Positions 36,021 through 49,024 of a stretch of 64,000 nt of DNA are shown here, in pieces; positions within the stretch are counted from its first letter, which is position 1; every line of letters starts with the position of its first letter. Both the position numbers and the translations under genes were made by a program. The notes below the pieces were generated by a model that was not told the origin of the DNA, did not search any database, and worked only from the letters and a program-made list of their open reading frames with translations. The stretch comes from Thiobacillus sp. SCUT-2 (GTDB lineage Bacteria > Pseudomonadota > Gammaproteobacteria > Burkholderiales > Thiobacillaceae): positions 1,364,001 through 1,428,000 of the forward strand of contig NZ_CP141769.1 in the NCBI RefSeq assembly GCF_035621355.1, written 5' to 3'.

Positions 36021-36027
36021 TACCTGC

Positions 36028-36690
36028 ATGAACAATCGCGAACTCAAGGACCTGCTCTACGAACAGGTTGCCCGCATCGGCAAGGCCGTCTCCAGCCCCA
36101 AGCGGCTCGAACTGCTCGAGCTCCTGGCGCAGGGCGAGAAGACGGTCGACGTGCTGGCGCAGGAGGCCAGCATCGATATCAAGCTCGCCAGCGCCCACCT
36201 CAAGGTGCTGAAGCAAGCGCGCCTGGTCGAAACCCGGCGCGACGGCCGCTTCATCGCCTATCGCCTGAGCGGCGACGACGTCGGCGCGCTCTGGGTCAAC
36301 CTGCGCACCGTGGCCGAGGAGCACCTGCTCGAGCTCAAGCTGGCGATGGACGCGATCTTCGCGGCGCCGGAGAAGCTCGACGCCGAAACCCGCCAGTCGC
36401 TGATGGAGAAAGCGCGGCGCGGCGACGTCGTGGTCATCGACGTGCGCCCGGCGGCCGAATATGCCAGCGGCCACCTGCCGTTCGCACGCTCGATGCCGCT
36501 CGACGAGATCCGCCAGCGCATCAGGGAACTGCCCGCCGACAGGGACATCGTCGCGTATTGCCGCGGGCCGTTCTGCATGATGTCGGCCGAGGCGGTGGCG
36601 CTGCTGAAGGAGCACGGCTACCGCGCGCAGAAGATCGCCGACGGCACCGCCGAATGGCTCGCCGCCGGCCTGCCGCTGGCCGAGTCCTGA
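36028..36690 (+). CDS. ArsR-family regulator fused to a rhodanese domain
   Basis: This is a 220-residue protein. The N-terminal winged helix (about 8-95: SSPKRLELLELLAQGEKTVDVL, ASAHLKVLKQARLVETRRDG) is ArsR-like, and a C-terminal rhodanese domain (about 120-215) has the active-site loop YCRGPFCMMS. The two Cys in that loop are the only cysteines in the protein, so the DNA-binding half lacks the metal or dithiol sites of SmtB or SqrR. I infer that sulfane sulfur on the rhodanese Cys is the signal. The next genes encode a persulfide dioxygenase-like protein and a transporter, which fits sulfide or persulfide control. Confidence 0.9.
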   Translation: MNNRELKDLLYEQVARIGKAVSSPKRLELLELLAQGEKTVDVLAQEASIDIKLASAHLKVLKQARLVETRRDGRFIAYRLSGDDVGALWVNLRTVAEEHLLELKLAMDAIFAAPEKLDAETRQSLMEKARRGDVVVIDVRPAAEYASGHLPFARSMPLDEIRQRIRELPADRDIVAYCRGPFCMMSAEAVALLKEHGYRAQKIADGTAEWLAAGLPLAES

Positions 36691-36732
36691 TTCCCTTTCT
36701 GTTTTCGATACCAAGACCCAAGGAGACCCCCG

Positions 36733-37479
36733 ATGTTCTTCCGTCAACTGCTCGCCAAGGACGCCACGCTGTCCTACTTTTTCGGCTGCGGCTCGTGCCA
36801 TGTCGGCGTCGCCGTCGACCCCGTGCTCGGCGACGAGCAGTGGTTCATCGACGAAGCCGCGAAGCAGGACGTCAAGATCACCCACGTGATCGACACCCAC
36901 GTCCATGCCGACCACTTCTCCGGCGGGCGCAAGCTCGCCGAACTGACCGGCGCGCACTACTGCCTGCACGAGGCCAACGCGGGCCGCGTGCAGTACCCGT
37001 TCGAGGCGCTGAAGGATGGCCAGCGCATCGACGTCGGCAACGTCTTCATCGACGTGCTGCACACCCCCGGCCACACGCCGGATTCGATCTGTCTCCTGGT
37101 GACCGACAAGCGCCGCGCCACGGCGGGAGAAAATGCGGCGCCCTGGTTCGTCCTGAGCGGCGACACCCTGTTCGTCGGCAGCGCCGGCCGGCCCGATCTT
37201 GCCGGCAAGGAAACCGAGATGGCCGGGCAGATCTGGGATACGCTGCAGCAGCGCCTGATGGCGCTGCCGGCCGAGGTCGAACTCTATCCCGGCCATACCT
37301 CGGGCAGCGCCTGCGGCGCCGGCATGTCGGGCAAGCCGATGTCGACGATCGGCTTCGAGAAGCGCTGGAACCCGATGCTGTCGATGAGCCGCGACGAATT
37401 CGTCGCGACGCTGACGCAGTCGATCCCGCCGCGTCCCGCCGAAATGGACCGCATGGTCGCCTTCAACCTCGGGAGCTGA
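36733..37479 (+). CDS. ETHE1/Blh-like persulfide dioxygenase (metallo-beta-lactamase fold)
   Basis: This 248-residue protein has the metallo-beta-lactamase motif THVHADHFSGG (about 56-66), then HTPGHTPDSICLL, SGDTLFVG(S)AGRPDL and YPGHTSG. These match the persulfide dioxygenase/glyoxalase II branch. Such enzymes oxidise glutathione persulfide to sulfite with one Fe. AAGGAGA precedes the ATG by 7 nt. It lies between the rhodanese-fused regulator and an MFS transporter 1 nt downstream, so an operon for sulfane-sulfur handling is likely. A glyoxalase-type hydrolase is the alternative. Confidence 0.8.
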   Translation: MFFRQLLAKDATLSYFFGCGSCHVGVAVDPVLGDEQWFIDEAAKQDVKITHVIDTHVHADHFSGGRKLAELTGAHYCLHEANAGRVQYPFEALKDGQRIDVGNVFIDVLHTPGHTPDSICLLVTDKRRATAGENAAPWFVLSGDTLFVGSAGRPDLAGKETEMAGQIWDTLQQRLMALPAEVELYPGHTSGSACGAGMSGKPMSTIGFEKRWNPMLSMSRDEFVATLTQSIPPRPAEMDRMVAFNLGS

Positions 37480-37480
37480 G

Positions 37481-38794
37481 ATGTCCGCCTCCCTCGCCCA
37501 TGAGGTGGCGGAGTACCGCTACGGCATCCGCCACAACTTCGCGCAGTTCTCGCACCAGCTGGTGCAGGTGTTCCTGGTCGGGCTCACCATCGGCATGTTC
37601 CGCACCGTCGTTCCGGCGCTCGCCGAGTCCGAATTCGGCGTCGCCAAGGGCTCGTTCATGATGCTGATGGCCTTCGTCACCGCCTTCGGCTTCGTCAAGG
37701 GCACGCTCAATTTCGTCGCCGGAAGGCTGTCCGAGCGCATGGGCCGCAAGAAGGTGCTGTTCTTTGGCTGGCTGGTGGCCGTGCCGATGCCGTTCATGAT
37801 CCTCTACGCGCCCTCGTGGAACTGGATCGTCGCGGCGACGGTGCTGCTCGGCGTCAACCAGGGCCTGACCTGGTCGATGACGCAGACGGCCAAGCTCGAT
37901 CTCACCAGTGCCAGCCAGCGCGGCCTCACCATCGGCCTGAACGAGTTCTCCGGCTACTTCGGCGTCGCGGTCGCGGGCATCGTCACCGGCTACATGGCCG
38001 CGGCCTACGGGCCGCGCGAGGGACTGATGCTGTTCGGCCTCACGGTCATCCTGCTGGCGGGCCTGCTGACGCTGGTGTGGGTCAAGGACACGCTGCCGTG
38101 GGCGCAGGCCGAGGGCAAGCGGCACGCAGCGGGACAGATGACCGGGCCGCAGCCGCGTTATCCGGCCAACATTTCCGACCAGCCCGGCACCTGGGACGTG
38201 TTCACGCTGATGTCCTGGCGCGACGCGCGCATGGCGTCGATCAGCCAGGCCGGGCTGGTCGAGAAATTCGTCGACGCGCTGGTGTGGGTGTTCTTCCCGG
38301 TCTACCTCCACCAGCGCGGGCTGTCCCTGCCCGGCATCGGCTGGGTGGTCGGCGTCTACGGCTTCGTCTGGGGCATTTCGCAGTTCTTCACCGGCCACCT
38401 GTCCGACCGTGTCGGCCGCAAGCAGCCCATCGTGTGGGGGATGTGGCTGTGCGGCGCCGGCGTCGCGCTGGTCGTGCTCGGCGAGGGCGAACTCTGGTGG
38501 TCCCTCGCTGCGGCGCTGACGGGCTTCGGCATGGCGCTCTTGTACCCGACGCTGTCCGCCGCGGTGTCCGACATCGCGCACCCGAGCTGGCGCGGCTCGG
38601 CGATCGGCATCTACCGCTTCTGGCGCGACCTCGGCTACGGCATCGGCGCGCTGCTGCTGGGCGCGGTGGCCGCGCTGGCCGGCGGCATCGAGGCGGGCTT
38701 CTGGTTCACCGCGGCGGCCATGTTCGTCTCCGGGCTCATTGTCCTGATGGCGTGCGAGGAAACCCACCCGCGTCTCAACCCGGCCACCGATTGA
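37481..38794 (+). CDS. MFS transporter
   Basis: This is a 437-residue major facilitator protein with about 12 hydrophobic helices. It carries the loop 2-3 type motif GRLSERMGRKKVLFFGW (about 80-97) and its second-half counterpart GHLSDRVGRKQPIVWG (about 305-320). A hydrophilic loop sits near 205-235. It starts 1 nt after the persulfide-dioxygenase-like gene, so it is part of that operon. The substrate is unknown; export of a sulfur oxyanion or uptake of a sulfur compound would fit the context but is only inference. Confidence 0.88.
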   Translation: MSASLAHEVAEYRYGIRHNFAQFSHQLVQVFLVGLTIGMFRTVVPALAESEFGVAKGSFMMLMAFVTAFGFVKGTLNFVAGRLSERMGRKKVLFFGWLVAVPMPFMILYAPSWNWIVAATVLLGVNQGLTWSMTQTAKLDLTSASQRGLTIGLNEFSGYFGVAVAGIVTGYMAAAYGPREGLMLFGLTVILLAGLLTLVWVKDTLPWAQAEGKRHAAGQMTGPQPRYPANISDQPGTWDVFTLMSWRDARMASISQAGLVEKFVDALVWVFFPVYLHQRGLSLPGIGWVVGVYGFVWGISQFFTGHLSDRVGRKQPIVWGMWLCGAGVALVVLGEGELWWSLAAALTGFGMALLYPTLSAAVSDIAHPSWRGSAIGIYRFWRDLGYGIGALLLGAVAALAGGIEAGFWFTAAAMFVSGLIVLMACEETHPRLNPATD

Positions 38795-38825
38795 TGCGCC
38801 TGCGAGACGCAGCCGGCCATCGAAC

Positions 38826-39467
38826 GTGAACCCCGCCGACTACGACGCCTGGTACGCCACGCCGCGCGGGCGCTGGATCGGGAATACCGAATATGCGCTG
38901 GCAATGCGCGGTCTGGCCGCACGACCCGGCAGCACGCTGCTCGACGTCGGCTGCGGCACCGGCTGGTTCACCCGCCGCGCCGCAGCCGACGGCCTTCTCG
39001 CGACGGGGCTCGACCGTGATCCGCGCGCGCTCGATTTCGCGCACAGCCACGGCGGCGCCGCGTGCGGCTGGGCCGAGGGCGACGCGACCGCGCTGCCGTT
39101 CGGGGACGCCAGCTTCGATCACGTGATGTCGATCGCCGCCCTGTGCTTCGTGGAAGACGAGCCGCGCGCGGTGGCCGAGATCGTGCGCGTTGCGCGCCGC
39201 AGCTTTGCGATCGGCTGGCTCAATCGCGCCAGCCTGCTGTACCGGCAGAAAGGGCGTGCAGGCGGCAGCGGCACCTACCGCGGGGCCCGCTGGCATACCG
39301 CAGGCGAGCTTCGCGCATTCTTCGCGGGCCTGCCGGTGCGCGCGCTGCGCGTGCGCTCGGCGGTTTTCCTGCCTTCCGGGACCGCGTTGGCTCGCCGACT
39401 CGAGGCGGCCATTCCGGATGCCTTGCCGTGGGGCGGGATGCTGATCGTTTCGGGCCTGAAGACCTGA
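38826..39467 (+). CDS. class I SAM-dependent methyltransferase
   Basis: This is a 213-residue methyltransferase of the UbiE/Methyltransf_11 kind. Motif I is LLDVGCGTGWFTRRAA (about 38-53), the acidic end of beta 2 is GLDRDPRALDFA, and motif II/III is DATALPFGDASFDHVMSIAALCFVEDEPRA. The start is a GTG at 38826; no ATG gives a complete fold. It lies 31 nt after the MFS gene and may be the last gene of that operon. A degenerate copy of its C-terminus lies at 51008. The substrate is unknown. Confidence 0.85.
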   Translation: MNPADYDAWYATPRGRWIGNTEYALAMRGLAARPGSTLLDVGCGTGWFTRRAAADGLLATGLDRDPRALDFAHSHGGAACGWAEGDATALPFGDASFDHVMSIAALCFVEDEPRAVAEIVRVARRSFAIGWLNRASLLYRQKGRAGGSGTYRGARWHTAGELRAFFAGLPVRALRVRSAVFLPSGTALARRLEAAIPDALPWGGMLIVSGLKT

Positions 39468-39585
39468 GGCGGGCGTTGGCCAAGGGGGCTGCCCGCGAAC
39501 TTGCGCTGCGCGGCTGGCGCGAGACGCCACGCGTCCCGTGAATGCGGGCGGGCGCCACCGCCGACGCCCGATCCGGGCGAATCGA

Positions 39586-42500
39586 TCAGCCCGGCTCCGT
39601 GCCGGGGGACTGCCGAACGGTGTTCCGTTCGCCCCGGCCCCGGCGCGCGCCGAGCCAGGCGATCATCTCCTCCGTGGGCATGGGACGCGCGATCCAGTAG
39701 CCCTGGATGCGGTCGCAGCCGAGCGCGCGCATCAGCTCGAGCTGGCCCTCGCTTTCGACCCCTTCGGCAACGGTCTGCAGGGCCATGCGCCGCGCCATGT
39801 CGATGCTGCCCTGCAGGATCGCATGCGCGGTGGCGTCCGATCCTCCCTTGTTGACGAAGCTGCGGTCGAGCTTGAGCTCGGTGAAGGGAATGCGGTCAAG
39901 CTGTTCGAACGACGAATAGCCGATGCCGAAATCGTCGATCGACAGTCCGAAACCCTTCAGGCGCAGGCGCGTGAGCACCTCGAGCGCGGTGGCGAGCTCC
40001 TTCATCAGCCCGGTTTCGGTCACCTCCAGCATCACGTCGGACGGAAGCAGGCCGGCCGCCTGGGTCGTGGCATGGATGAATTCCGGCAGCCGCAGGTCGT
40101 CGAGCCAGAGTGCGGAGAGGTTGATGGCAATCGTCAATGGAAAGCCCGCGTCGTGCAGGCGGGCGCCTTCCATCAGCGCGTGCGAGACCAGGAGCTGCGA
40201 CAGTTCGCCGACCAGGCCCTCGCGTTCGGCCACCGCGATGAAAGCGTCCGGCAGAAGGATGCCCTGGCCCGGGTGCGCCCAGCGTGCCAGCGCCTCGACC
40301 CCGACGGGCTCGAGGCTGTGCGCGTCGACCTTCGGCTGGAACCAGACCGTGAATTCGTCACGGGCGATCCCTTCGCGGATCGACTGCGGCAAGACTTCCT
40401 GCGGAGCCGCGCTGCGCCGCCGGCGGGCGCGATGTTCGGTCGAACGGGTGAGCAGTGCGCTCAGCTGCGCGGCCGTCACCGGCTTGCGCACCTGCCCGAG
40501 CACCCGCAGCCCCTGCAGGTCGGCCAGCTTGCCGGCCGTGTTCAACACCTTTTCGTCCGCACCGCTCATCAGGATCACGCCGCCCAGGAAGCCGGTGCGG
40601 CCGAACTGGCGCAACAGTTCGACGCCGTCCATGGACGGCATGCTGAGGTCGCAGACGAGCGCTTCCAGCCGGCCATTCCGCTCGGCGAGAAGCCGCAGCG
40701 CGTCATGGCCGTTGTCCGCCGTGAGGACGTCCATGAAGCCCAGGCCGCGGAGCATCGAGGACATTTGCCGGAGCACGACTGGGTCATCATCGACGACGAG
40801 CACCCCGCCGTGCGCCGCGAGCGAGGGGGCCGCCGTTGCCGCGCCGGCGGGGCGGTCGCCCGCCAGCCGGGCGCGGGCGGACTCGACCTCGCCGAGCGCC
40901 GTGCGCAGCGCGGCGAGAGGCGCCTCGAGGTCGCCCACGGACACGCTTCCCGCTGCGGCCTCGAGCGCGGCGGCGAGCTGCGCGTAGCGCAGCGCGCCGA
41001 CGGTGCGGGCCGATGACTTCTGCTTGTGCATCTCCTTCGCGATCTCCGCACCCGTGGCGCCCGCGGCGAGACGCTCGAGGCCGCTCGCGGCGGAGCGGAG
41101 GAAGGTGGCGACCAGCTCGCGCGCGTGCGCCTCGTTCGTTTCGCCCAGGATGTCGTGCAGGCTGCCGAGATCGAGAATCGCATAGGGCGGCGCGGGGAGC
41201 GCCGGCGGTGTTGCCGGCGCCGCCGCCCCGAGCCAGGGTTCCAGCTTGACGCGAAGGGTCTCCAATGTCACCGGCTTGACCAGCGTGTCGTCCATCCCCG
41301 CATCGTCGCATTGCCTCAGTTCAGCGGCGTGGTCTGCGGCGGTGATGCAGACGATCGGCGTCCGTCGCGTGCCTGCCGCCTCGCGCTCGCGAACGGCGCG
41401 CGCGAGCGCGAGGCCGTCCAGCACGGGCATGTTGAGGTCGGCAAGGATCAGGTCGTAGTCGCCGCCGCTCCAGGCTTCCAGGGCGGCGGCGCCGTCGCCG
41501 ACGATGTCCGCCTCGTAGCCGAGGGTGGCAAGCTGCATGCGCAGCAGGGTCTGGTTGGGCGGGTAATCCTCGGCGACCAGCACGCGCCTGCGCAGTCCCG
41601 TCGCTTGCCGGGCCGGCGGCGCGTGGGAGGCAGGCGCCTCGGCGGCTGCCGCGACCGGAAGCTCGACCCAGAAGGTGCTGCCGTGCTCCGGCGTGCTGTC
41701 GAGGCCGATGCGGCCCGCCATCGCCTCGACGAGCCGGCGCGCGATGACGAGGCCAAGCCCGGCCCCGTCGATGGGACCTCTTTCGGCGCCGAGGCGATTG
41801 AAGGGTTCGAACAGGTGCGCGATCGCATCGGGGGCGATCCCCGGTCCCTCGTCGACCACCGAAAAGCGGACGCGGTCGTCGCCCAGGGTGCGGCACGCGA
41901 GCGTGACGTCGCCGCCCGCGCGACCGTACTTGATCGCATTCGCCACCAGCTGGTTGAGCGCCTGCGGGAGGGCATGGCGGTCGGCCGCGACCTTGCAGCG
42001 CTCGCAGGCGTTGTCGCAGTGCAGCGGCGATTTCCTGAAGCGGGCGACGGGGGCGTTCGCCTCCAGGCATGCCTCGAGCACCTCGGCCGGCACGAGCGGT
42101 TCGATCTTCAGGTCGAGACGGCCCGACTCGATCCCGGCGAGTTCCAGCATCGCGTTCATTTGCGCAAGAAGCCCGGCACCCGCCTGCCGGATCTCCTCCG
42201 CACTCGCGACCACGGCTTCGGGCAGCCCGGGCTGCATCGCGACGAGCTGCGCATGGCCGAGTATCGCGTTCAGCGGCGTGCGCAACTCATGGCTCATGCT
42301 GGCGAGAAACAGCGACTTTGCGCGGTCGGCCGCTGCGGCATCGCCCCGGGCCTTGACCAGCGCGCGGGCATCCGCCTCGCTTTCGAGCGCGTGGTGCAGG
42401 CTGCGGGCAAAACGGGGGAGGAGCGGCGCCAGCAGGCTCCGGATCGCGGCGGGCTGGGCAGGTCGCTCGCCAAACAGCAGAAGCAGGTGGCCCAGCCCGG

Positions 42501-42834
42501 GCAAGGCGAAGGCCAGGGCAGGGGGGCGGATGGCCTCGCCGGGGAGCATGACGGGAACGGCTTCGCCATCCCCCTCCAGCAGGCCGGACGGCCAGTCCAC
42601 GGTCTTGCCCTCGAGTGCCTGCAGGGCCGGCAAGCCGCTGGCGGCATACACCTGCGACGCAAACCCTTCACCCGCCGCGGCAGGCGCAGACTCCCGCAGT
42701 ACCGCAGCCCCCTCGCTGCCGGCATGGACCAGCAGCCGCTGCAGCAGCGCGACCGCCAGCGCGTGCGGCCGCGTTTCGCCCGCCATCGCCAGGGCGAGAT
42801 CGCAGAGCGCGGCAACGGTCGGGTCGGGGTTCAT
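39586..42834 (-). CDS. hybrid histidine kinase with two receivers, HPt and EAL domains
   Basis: This is a 1082-residue multidomain signalling protein without membrane helices. In order: a GAF-like N-terminus (about 1-150), HisKA (MSHELRTPLNAILGH, about 180-194), a HATPase domain with an unusual cysteine cluster (HCDNACERCKV), and receiver 1 (RVLVAEDYPPNQ, LILADLNMPVLDG). Then an HPt domain (MHKQKSSARTVGA), receiver 2 (LVVDDDPVVLRQ, CDLSMPSMDG) and a C-terminal EAL phosphodiesterase (VEALARW, EVTETGL, SIDDFGIGYSS, TVAEGVES). The metal and catalytic residues of EAL look intact, so c-di-GMP hydrolysis is the likely output. The start is the ATG at 42834, with GGAG upstream. It is the last of three co-directional signalling genes. 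Confidence 0.9.
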   Translation of the reverse strand: MNPDPTVAALCDLALAMAGETRPHALAVALLQRLLVHAGSEGAAVLRESAPAAAGEGFASQVYAASGLPALQALEGKTVDWPSGLLEGDGEAVPVMLPGEAIRPPALAFALPGLGHLLLLFGERPAQPAAIRSLLAPLLPRFARSLHHALESEADARALVKARGDAAAADRAKSLFLASMSHELRTPLNAILGHAQLVAMQPGLPEAVVASAEEIRQAGAGLLAQMNAMLELAGIESGRLDLKIEPLVPAEVLEACLEANAPVARFRKSPLHCDNACERCKVAADRHALPQALNQLVANAIKYGRAGGDVTLACRTLGDDRVRFSVVDEGPGIAPDAIAHLFEPFNRLGAERGPIDGAGLGLVIARRLVEAMAGRIGLDSTPEHGSTFWVELPVAAAAEAPASHAPPARQATGLRRRVLVAEDYPPNQTLLRMQLATLGYEADIVGDGAAALEAWSGGDYDLILADLNMPVLDGLALARAVREREAAGTRRTPIVCITAADHAAELRQCDDAGMDDTLVKPVTLETLRVKLEPWLGAAAPATPPALPAPPYAILDLGSLHDILGETNEAHARELVATFLRSAASGLERLAAGATGAEIAKEMHKQKSSARTVGALRYAQLAAALEAAAGSVSVGDLEAPLAALRTALGEVESARARLAGDRPAGAATAAPSLAAHGGVLVVDDDPVVLRQMSSMLRGLGFMDVLTADNGHDALRLLAERNGRLEALVCDLSMPSMDGVELLRQFGRTGFLGGVILMSGADEKVLNTAGKLADLQGLRVLGQVRKPVTAAQLSALLTRSTEHRARRRRSAAPQEVLPQSIREGIARDEFTVWFQPKVDAHSLEPVGVEALARWAHPGQGILLPDAFIAVAEREGLVGELSQLLVSHALMEGARLHDAGFPLTIAINLSALWLDDLRLPEFIHATTQAAGLLPSDVMLEVTETGLMKELATALEVLTRLRLKGFGLSIDDFGIGYSSFEQLDRIPFTELKLDRSFVNKGGSDATAHAILQGSIDMARRMALQTVAEGVESEGQLELMRALGCDRIQGYWIARPMPTEEMIAWLGARRGRGERNTVRQSPGTEPG

Positions 42835-42901
42835 CGCGTCTCCGGCAGGGGTTTGCCGGCGTTGCGGCCGGTCGATTCGAGGCAGGTCCACACGCTTGTC
42901 G

Positions 42902-46309
<3,408 letters not shown>

Positions 46310-46337
46310 GGGCGTTCTGTCGCGGAATGCGCAGGCG

Positions 46338-46919
46338 TCAGCGCGTCGCCTGTCGAAGGGTCCGCTCGACGATGTGCCGCAGCACACCGAGCGGGGCCGG
46401 CTTGGAATACACCGGGATGCTCGCTGGAAGACCGCCGTGGGCGTCGATTTCGGCGGCGCTCAGGGCGGTCACCACGACGATCGCGGGGGCGCCCTCCGTG
46501 ATCTGCGTCAGCCGCCGGATCATCTCGAAACCGTCCATGCCGGGCATGACGAGGTCGGCGATCACCAGCTGCGGGGCATATTTGCCGAACATGACCAGCC
46601 CGTCGAAGCCGTCCTGCGCCAGGTGCAGGGTGGCGGCAAGCTTCCATTCGGCGAATTTGATGCGGTAGAGCTCGCGCAGGACAGGTTCGTCCTCGACGAT
46701 GAGGACGCTGTGGGCGGGCGCCGCGTGCCCCTCGGCCGCCCGTTGGCCCGCCAGCATCGCGTCGACCGCGTCGCTCGGGATGCGGCGATGGCCGCCGGCG
46801 GTTTTCCAGGCCGACAGCACCCCCGACTCGACCCAGAGCTGGATGGTCGTGAGCGACACCCCGATTTTCCGGGCGGCCTCGCGGGTGGTGTAGTAGGTAG
46901 CGCGCTTGGGTTCAGACAT
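46338..46919 (-). CDS. MerR-like helix-turn-helix fused to a receiver domain
   Basis: This is a 193-residue protein. The N-terminal 60 residues are an excisionase/MerR-type winged helix (YTTREAARKIGVSLTTIQLWVESG, KTAGGHRRIP). Residues 70-190 form a receiver (VLIVEDEPVLRELY, VIADLVMPGMDGFEMI, VYSKPAPLG). The order DNA-binding then receiver is the reverse of the usual response regulator. It is the promoter-proximal gene of the signalling operon and probably the transcriptional output of one of the two hybrid kinases downstream. Confidence 0.88.
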   Translation of the reverse strand: MSEPKRATYYTTREAARKIGVSLTTIQLWVESGVLSAWKTAGGHRRIPSDAVDAMLAGQRAAEGHAAPAHSVLIVEDEPVLRELYRIKFAEWKLAATLHLAQDGFDGLVMFGKYAPQLVIADLVMPGMDGFEMIRRLTQITEGAPAIVVVTALSAAEIDAHGGLPASIPVYSKPAPLGVLRHIVERTLRQATR

Positions 46920-47031
46920 GATTCAGGCTGGATTTTTAACACTTCTCTGGACGGAGGTCGATTGCGCGCACGCGGAGGTGTCCGAAAAACGACAATGAAT
47001 CCTTAGCGGAAATTATTTTTAATACTTTTGT

Positions 47032-47059
47032 TAAAGTTAATACATTTTCGTACCGATAG
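47032..47059 (+). promoter_or_regulatory. sigma-28 (FliA)-like promoter for the chemoreceptor gene
   Basis: TAAAGTTA (47032-47039) matches the sigma-28 -35 consensus TAAAGTTT at 7 of 8 positions. ACCGATAG (47052-47059) matches the -10 GCCGATAA at 6 of 8. The spacer is 12 bp against the usual 11. It lies in the AT-rich gap upstream of a methyl-accepting chemotaxis gene, the class most often driven by FliA. The leader would be about 100 nt. No flagellar gene is in the window. Confidence 0.55.
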
Positions 47060-47167
47060 GGCTGGTACACAGCGAGCGCACGCGCCCGGGGCCCGGGCCG
47101 ATCTGCCGCAGAAGCCCGGCGCCTCGCGAAATGCCAGAACGACCATAACCAGGGAGAGTCACCCGCG

Positions 47168-48862
47168 ATGCGCAACAATCTGCCGGTCACGAATGTCGAG
47201 TACATCCTCGAGGACAGCGAGACGATCGTGTCCAAGACCGATCGCCATGGCAACATCACCTACGTCAACCAGGACTTCATCAACATCAGCGGCTTCAGCG
47301 AGGAAGAACTGCTGGGCGCGCCGCAGAACATCGTGCGCCATCCCGACATGCCGGTCGAGGCCTTCGCCGACTTCTGGCACACGCTGAAGGCCGGCAAGGC
47401 GTGGACGGGGCTGGTGAAAAACCGCTGCAAGAACGGCGACCACTACTGGGTCGAGGCCAACGCCGCCCCCCTGATCGAAAACGGCCAGATCGTCGGCTAC
47501 ACCTCGATCCGCACCAAGCCGAGCCGCGACGCCGTGCAGGCCGCCGAGGCCGCCTACCGGGCCGTCAAGGGCGGCGACAAGTCGCTGAAGATCCGCGAAG
47601 GCAACGCCGTCCGCCCGTCCTTCCTCGAGCGTTGCTGCCTCGATGCCATGAGCCGCCTGTCGCTGGCATCGATCCTGCGGATGGCGACGGTCTCGATGGT
47701 CATCCTGTTCGCCATCGTCGGCGTGCTCGGCTGGCTGCTGGCGGACGAGGCCGGCCACGGGCTGGCCGGTTGGCTCGAGGTCGTCGCCCTCGTCGGCATG
47801 CCGCTCGCCGTCCTCTTCGGCTACGCGTGCCACCGCATGGTCGTCGTGCCGCTGGCCCGTGCGCGCCATGACATCGACCGCATGAGTTCTGGCGACCTGA
47901 CGGGCCGCATCCACGCCAGCGGCACCGGCGAGGTCCAAAGCATGATGCAGGCGCTGCGCATCCTGCAGATCAACATCAAGCTGCTGGTCGGGCAGATCAA
48001 GCAGAGCACGGACATCGTCAACGCCGGCGCCAGCGAAATCGCCTCGGGCAACGCCGACCTGTCGTCGCGTACCGAATCGCAGGCCTCGAGCCTGGAAGAG
48101 ACCGCGAGCTCGATGGAAGAGCTGACCAGCACCGTCAGGCAGAACGCGGAGAACGCGCAGACGGCCAACCAGCTCGTCGTGTCCACGGCCGACGTGGCCG
48201 TCAAGGGCGGCGACGTCGTGCACCAGGTCGTCGACACCATGGCCTCGATCAAGGAGAGCTCGAAGAAGATCGCCGACATCATCGGCGTCATCGACGGCAT
48301 CGCCTTCCAGACCAACATCCTCGCGCTCAACGCCGCGGTCGAGGCCGCGCGTGCCGGCGAGCAGGGGCGCGGCTTTGCCGTCGTCGCCAGCGAGGTGCGC
48401 AGCCTCGCGCAGCGCAGCGCGAGCGCCGCCAAGGAGATCAAGACCCTGATCGAGGACTCCGTCGGCAAGGTCGACGCCGGCAGCACGCTCGCCGACCAGG
48501 CCGGCGTCGCGATGAACGAAATCGTCACCTCGGTCAAGCGCGTCGCCGCGATCATGGCCGAGATCGCCTCCGCGAGCCACGAACAGAGTGACGGCATCGA
48601 GCAGGTCAACCAGGCCGTCGGGCAGATGGACGAGATCACCCAGCAGAATGCCGCGCTGGTCGAGGAGGCCGCTGCAGCATCCGAAACCATGCAGATGCAG
48701 GCCCGCAAGCTCGCGGAACTGGTCGACGTCTTCCGGCTGGTGGATGGCGTGGCGCCGCTGCAGGCGATGCAGCCGGCTCGCCGCGCGGGCACCGTGATTG
48801 CCCTTCCCAAGGCACGGGCGGATCGCGTTCAGCCGGCACGGCTTGCCGCGAAGCGCAGGTAA
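47168..48862 (+). CDS. PAS-containing methyl-accepting chemotaxis protein (Aer-like)
   Basis: This is a 564-residue receptor. The N-terminal PAS (about 15-115: [40 protein letters not shown]) is cytoplasmic and of the Aer type, suggesting an FAD- or heme-linked redox or oxygen signal. Two membrane segments (about 175-197 and 205-225) follow, then HAMP and a long signalling coiled coil with the conserved hairpin tip [41 protein letters not shown] (the central tip is near 380). GGGAGAG precedes the ATG. It is divergent from the REC/MerR operon. Confidence 0.92.
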   Translation: MRNNLPVTNVEYILEDSETIVSKTDRHGNITYVNQDFINISGFSEEELLGAPQNIVRHPDMPVEAFADFWHTLKAGKAWTGLVKNRCKNGDHYWVEANAAPLIENGQIVGYTSIRTKPSRDAVQAAEAAYRAVKGGDKSLKIREGNAVRPSFLERCCLDAMSRLSLASILRMATVSMVILFAIVGVLGWLLADEAGHGLAGWLEVVALVGMPLAVLFGYACHRMVVVPLARARHDIDRMSSGDLTGRIHASGTGEVQSMMQALRILQINIKLLVGQIKQSTDIVNAGASEIASGNADLSSRTESQASSLEETASSMEELTSTVRQNAENAQTANQLVVSTADVAVKGGDVVHQVVDTMASIKESSKKIADIIGVIDGIAFQTNILALNAAVEAARAGEQGRGFAVVASEVRSLAQRSASAAKEIKTLIEDSVGKVDAGSTLADQAGVAMNEIVTSVKRVAAIMAEIASASHEQSDGIEQVNQAVGQMDEITQQNAALVEEAAAASETMQMQARKLAELVDVFRLVDGVAPLQAMQPARRAGTVIALPKARADRVQPARLAAKRR

Positions 48863-49024
48863 GCGGCGCGCCGGACAGGGCCGAGCGGCGGGCCGTCGCG
48901 ACCGGCGATGAGCCGAGCATTCCGGCATCGTCCACAGTAGAATCGCGTTATCGACGCCTCACCCAGGATTCACCGTACGCACGGCCACGCCGTCCCGTCC
49001 TTCTGCGCCCCCACCGCCGCCCGC

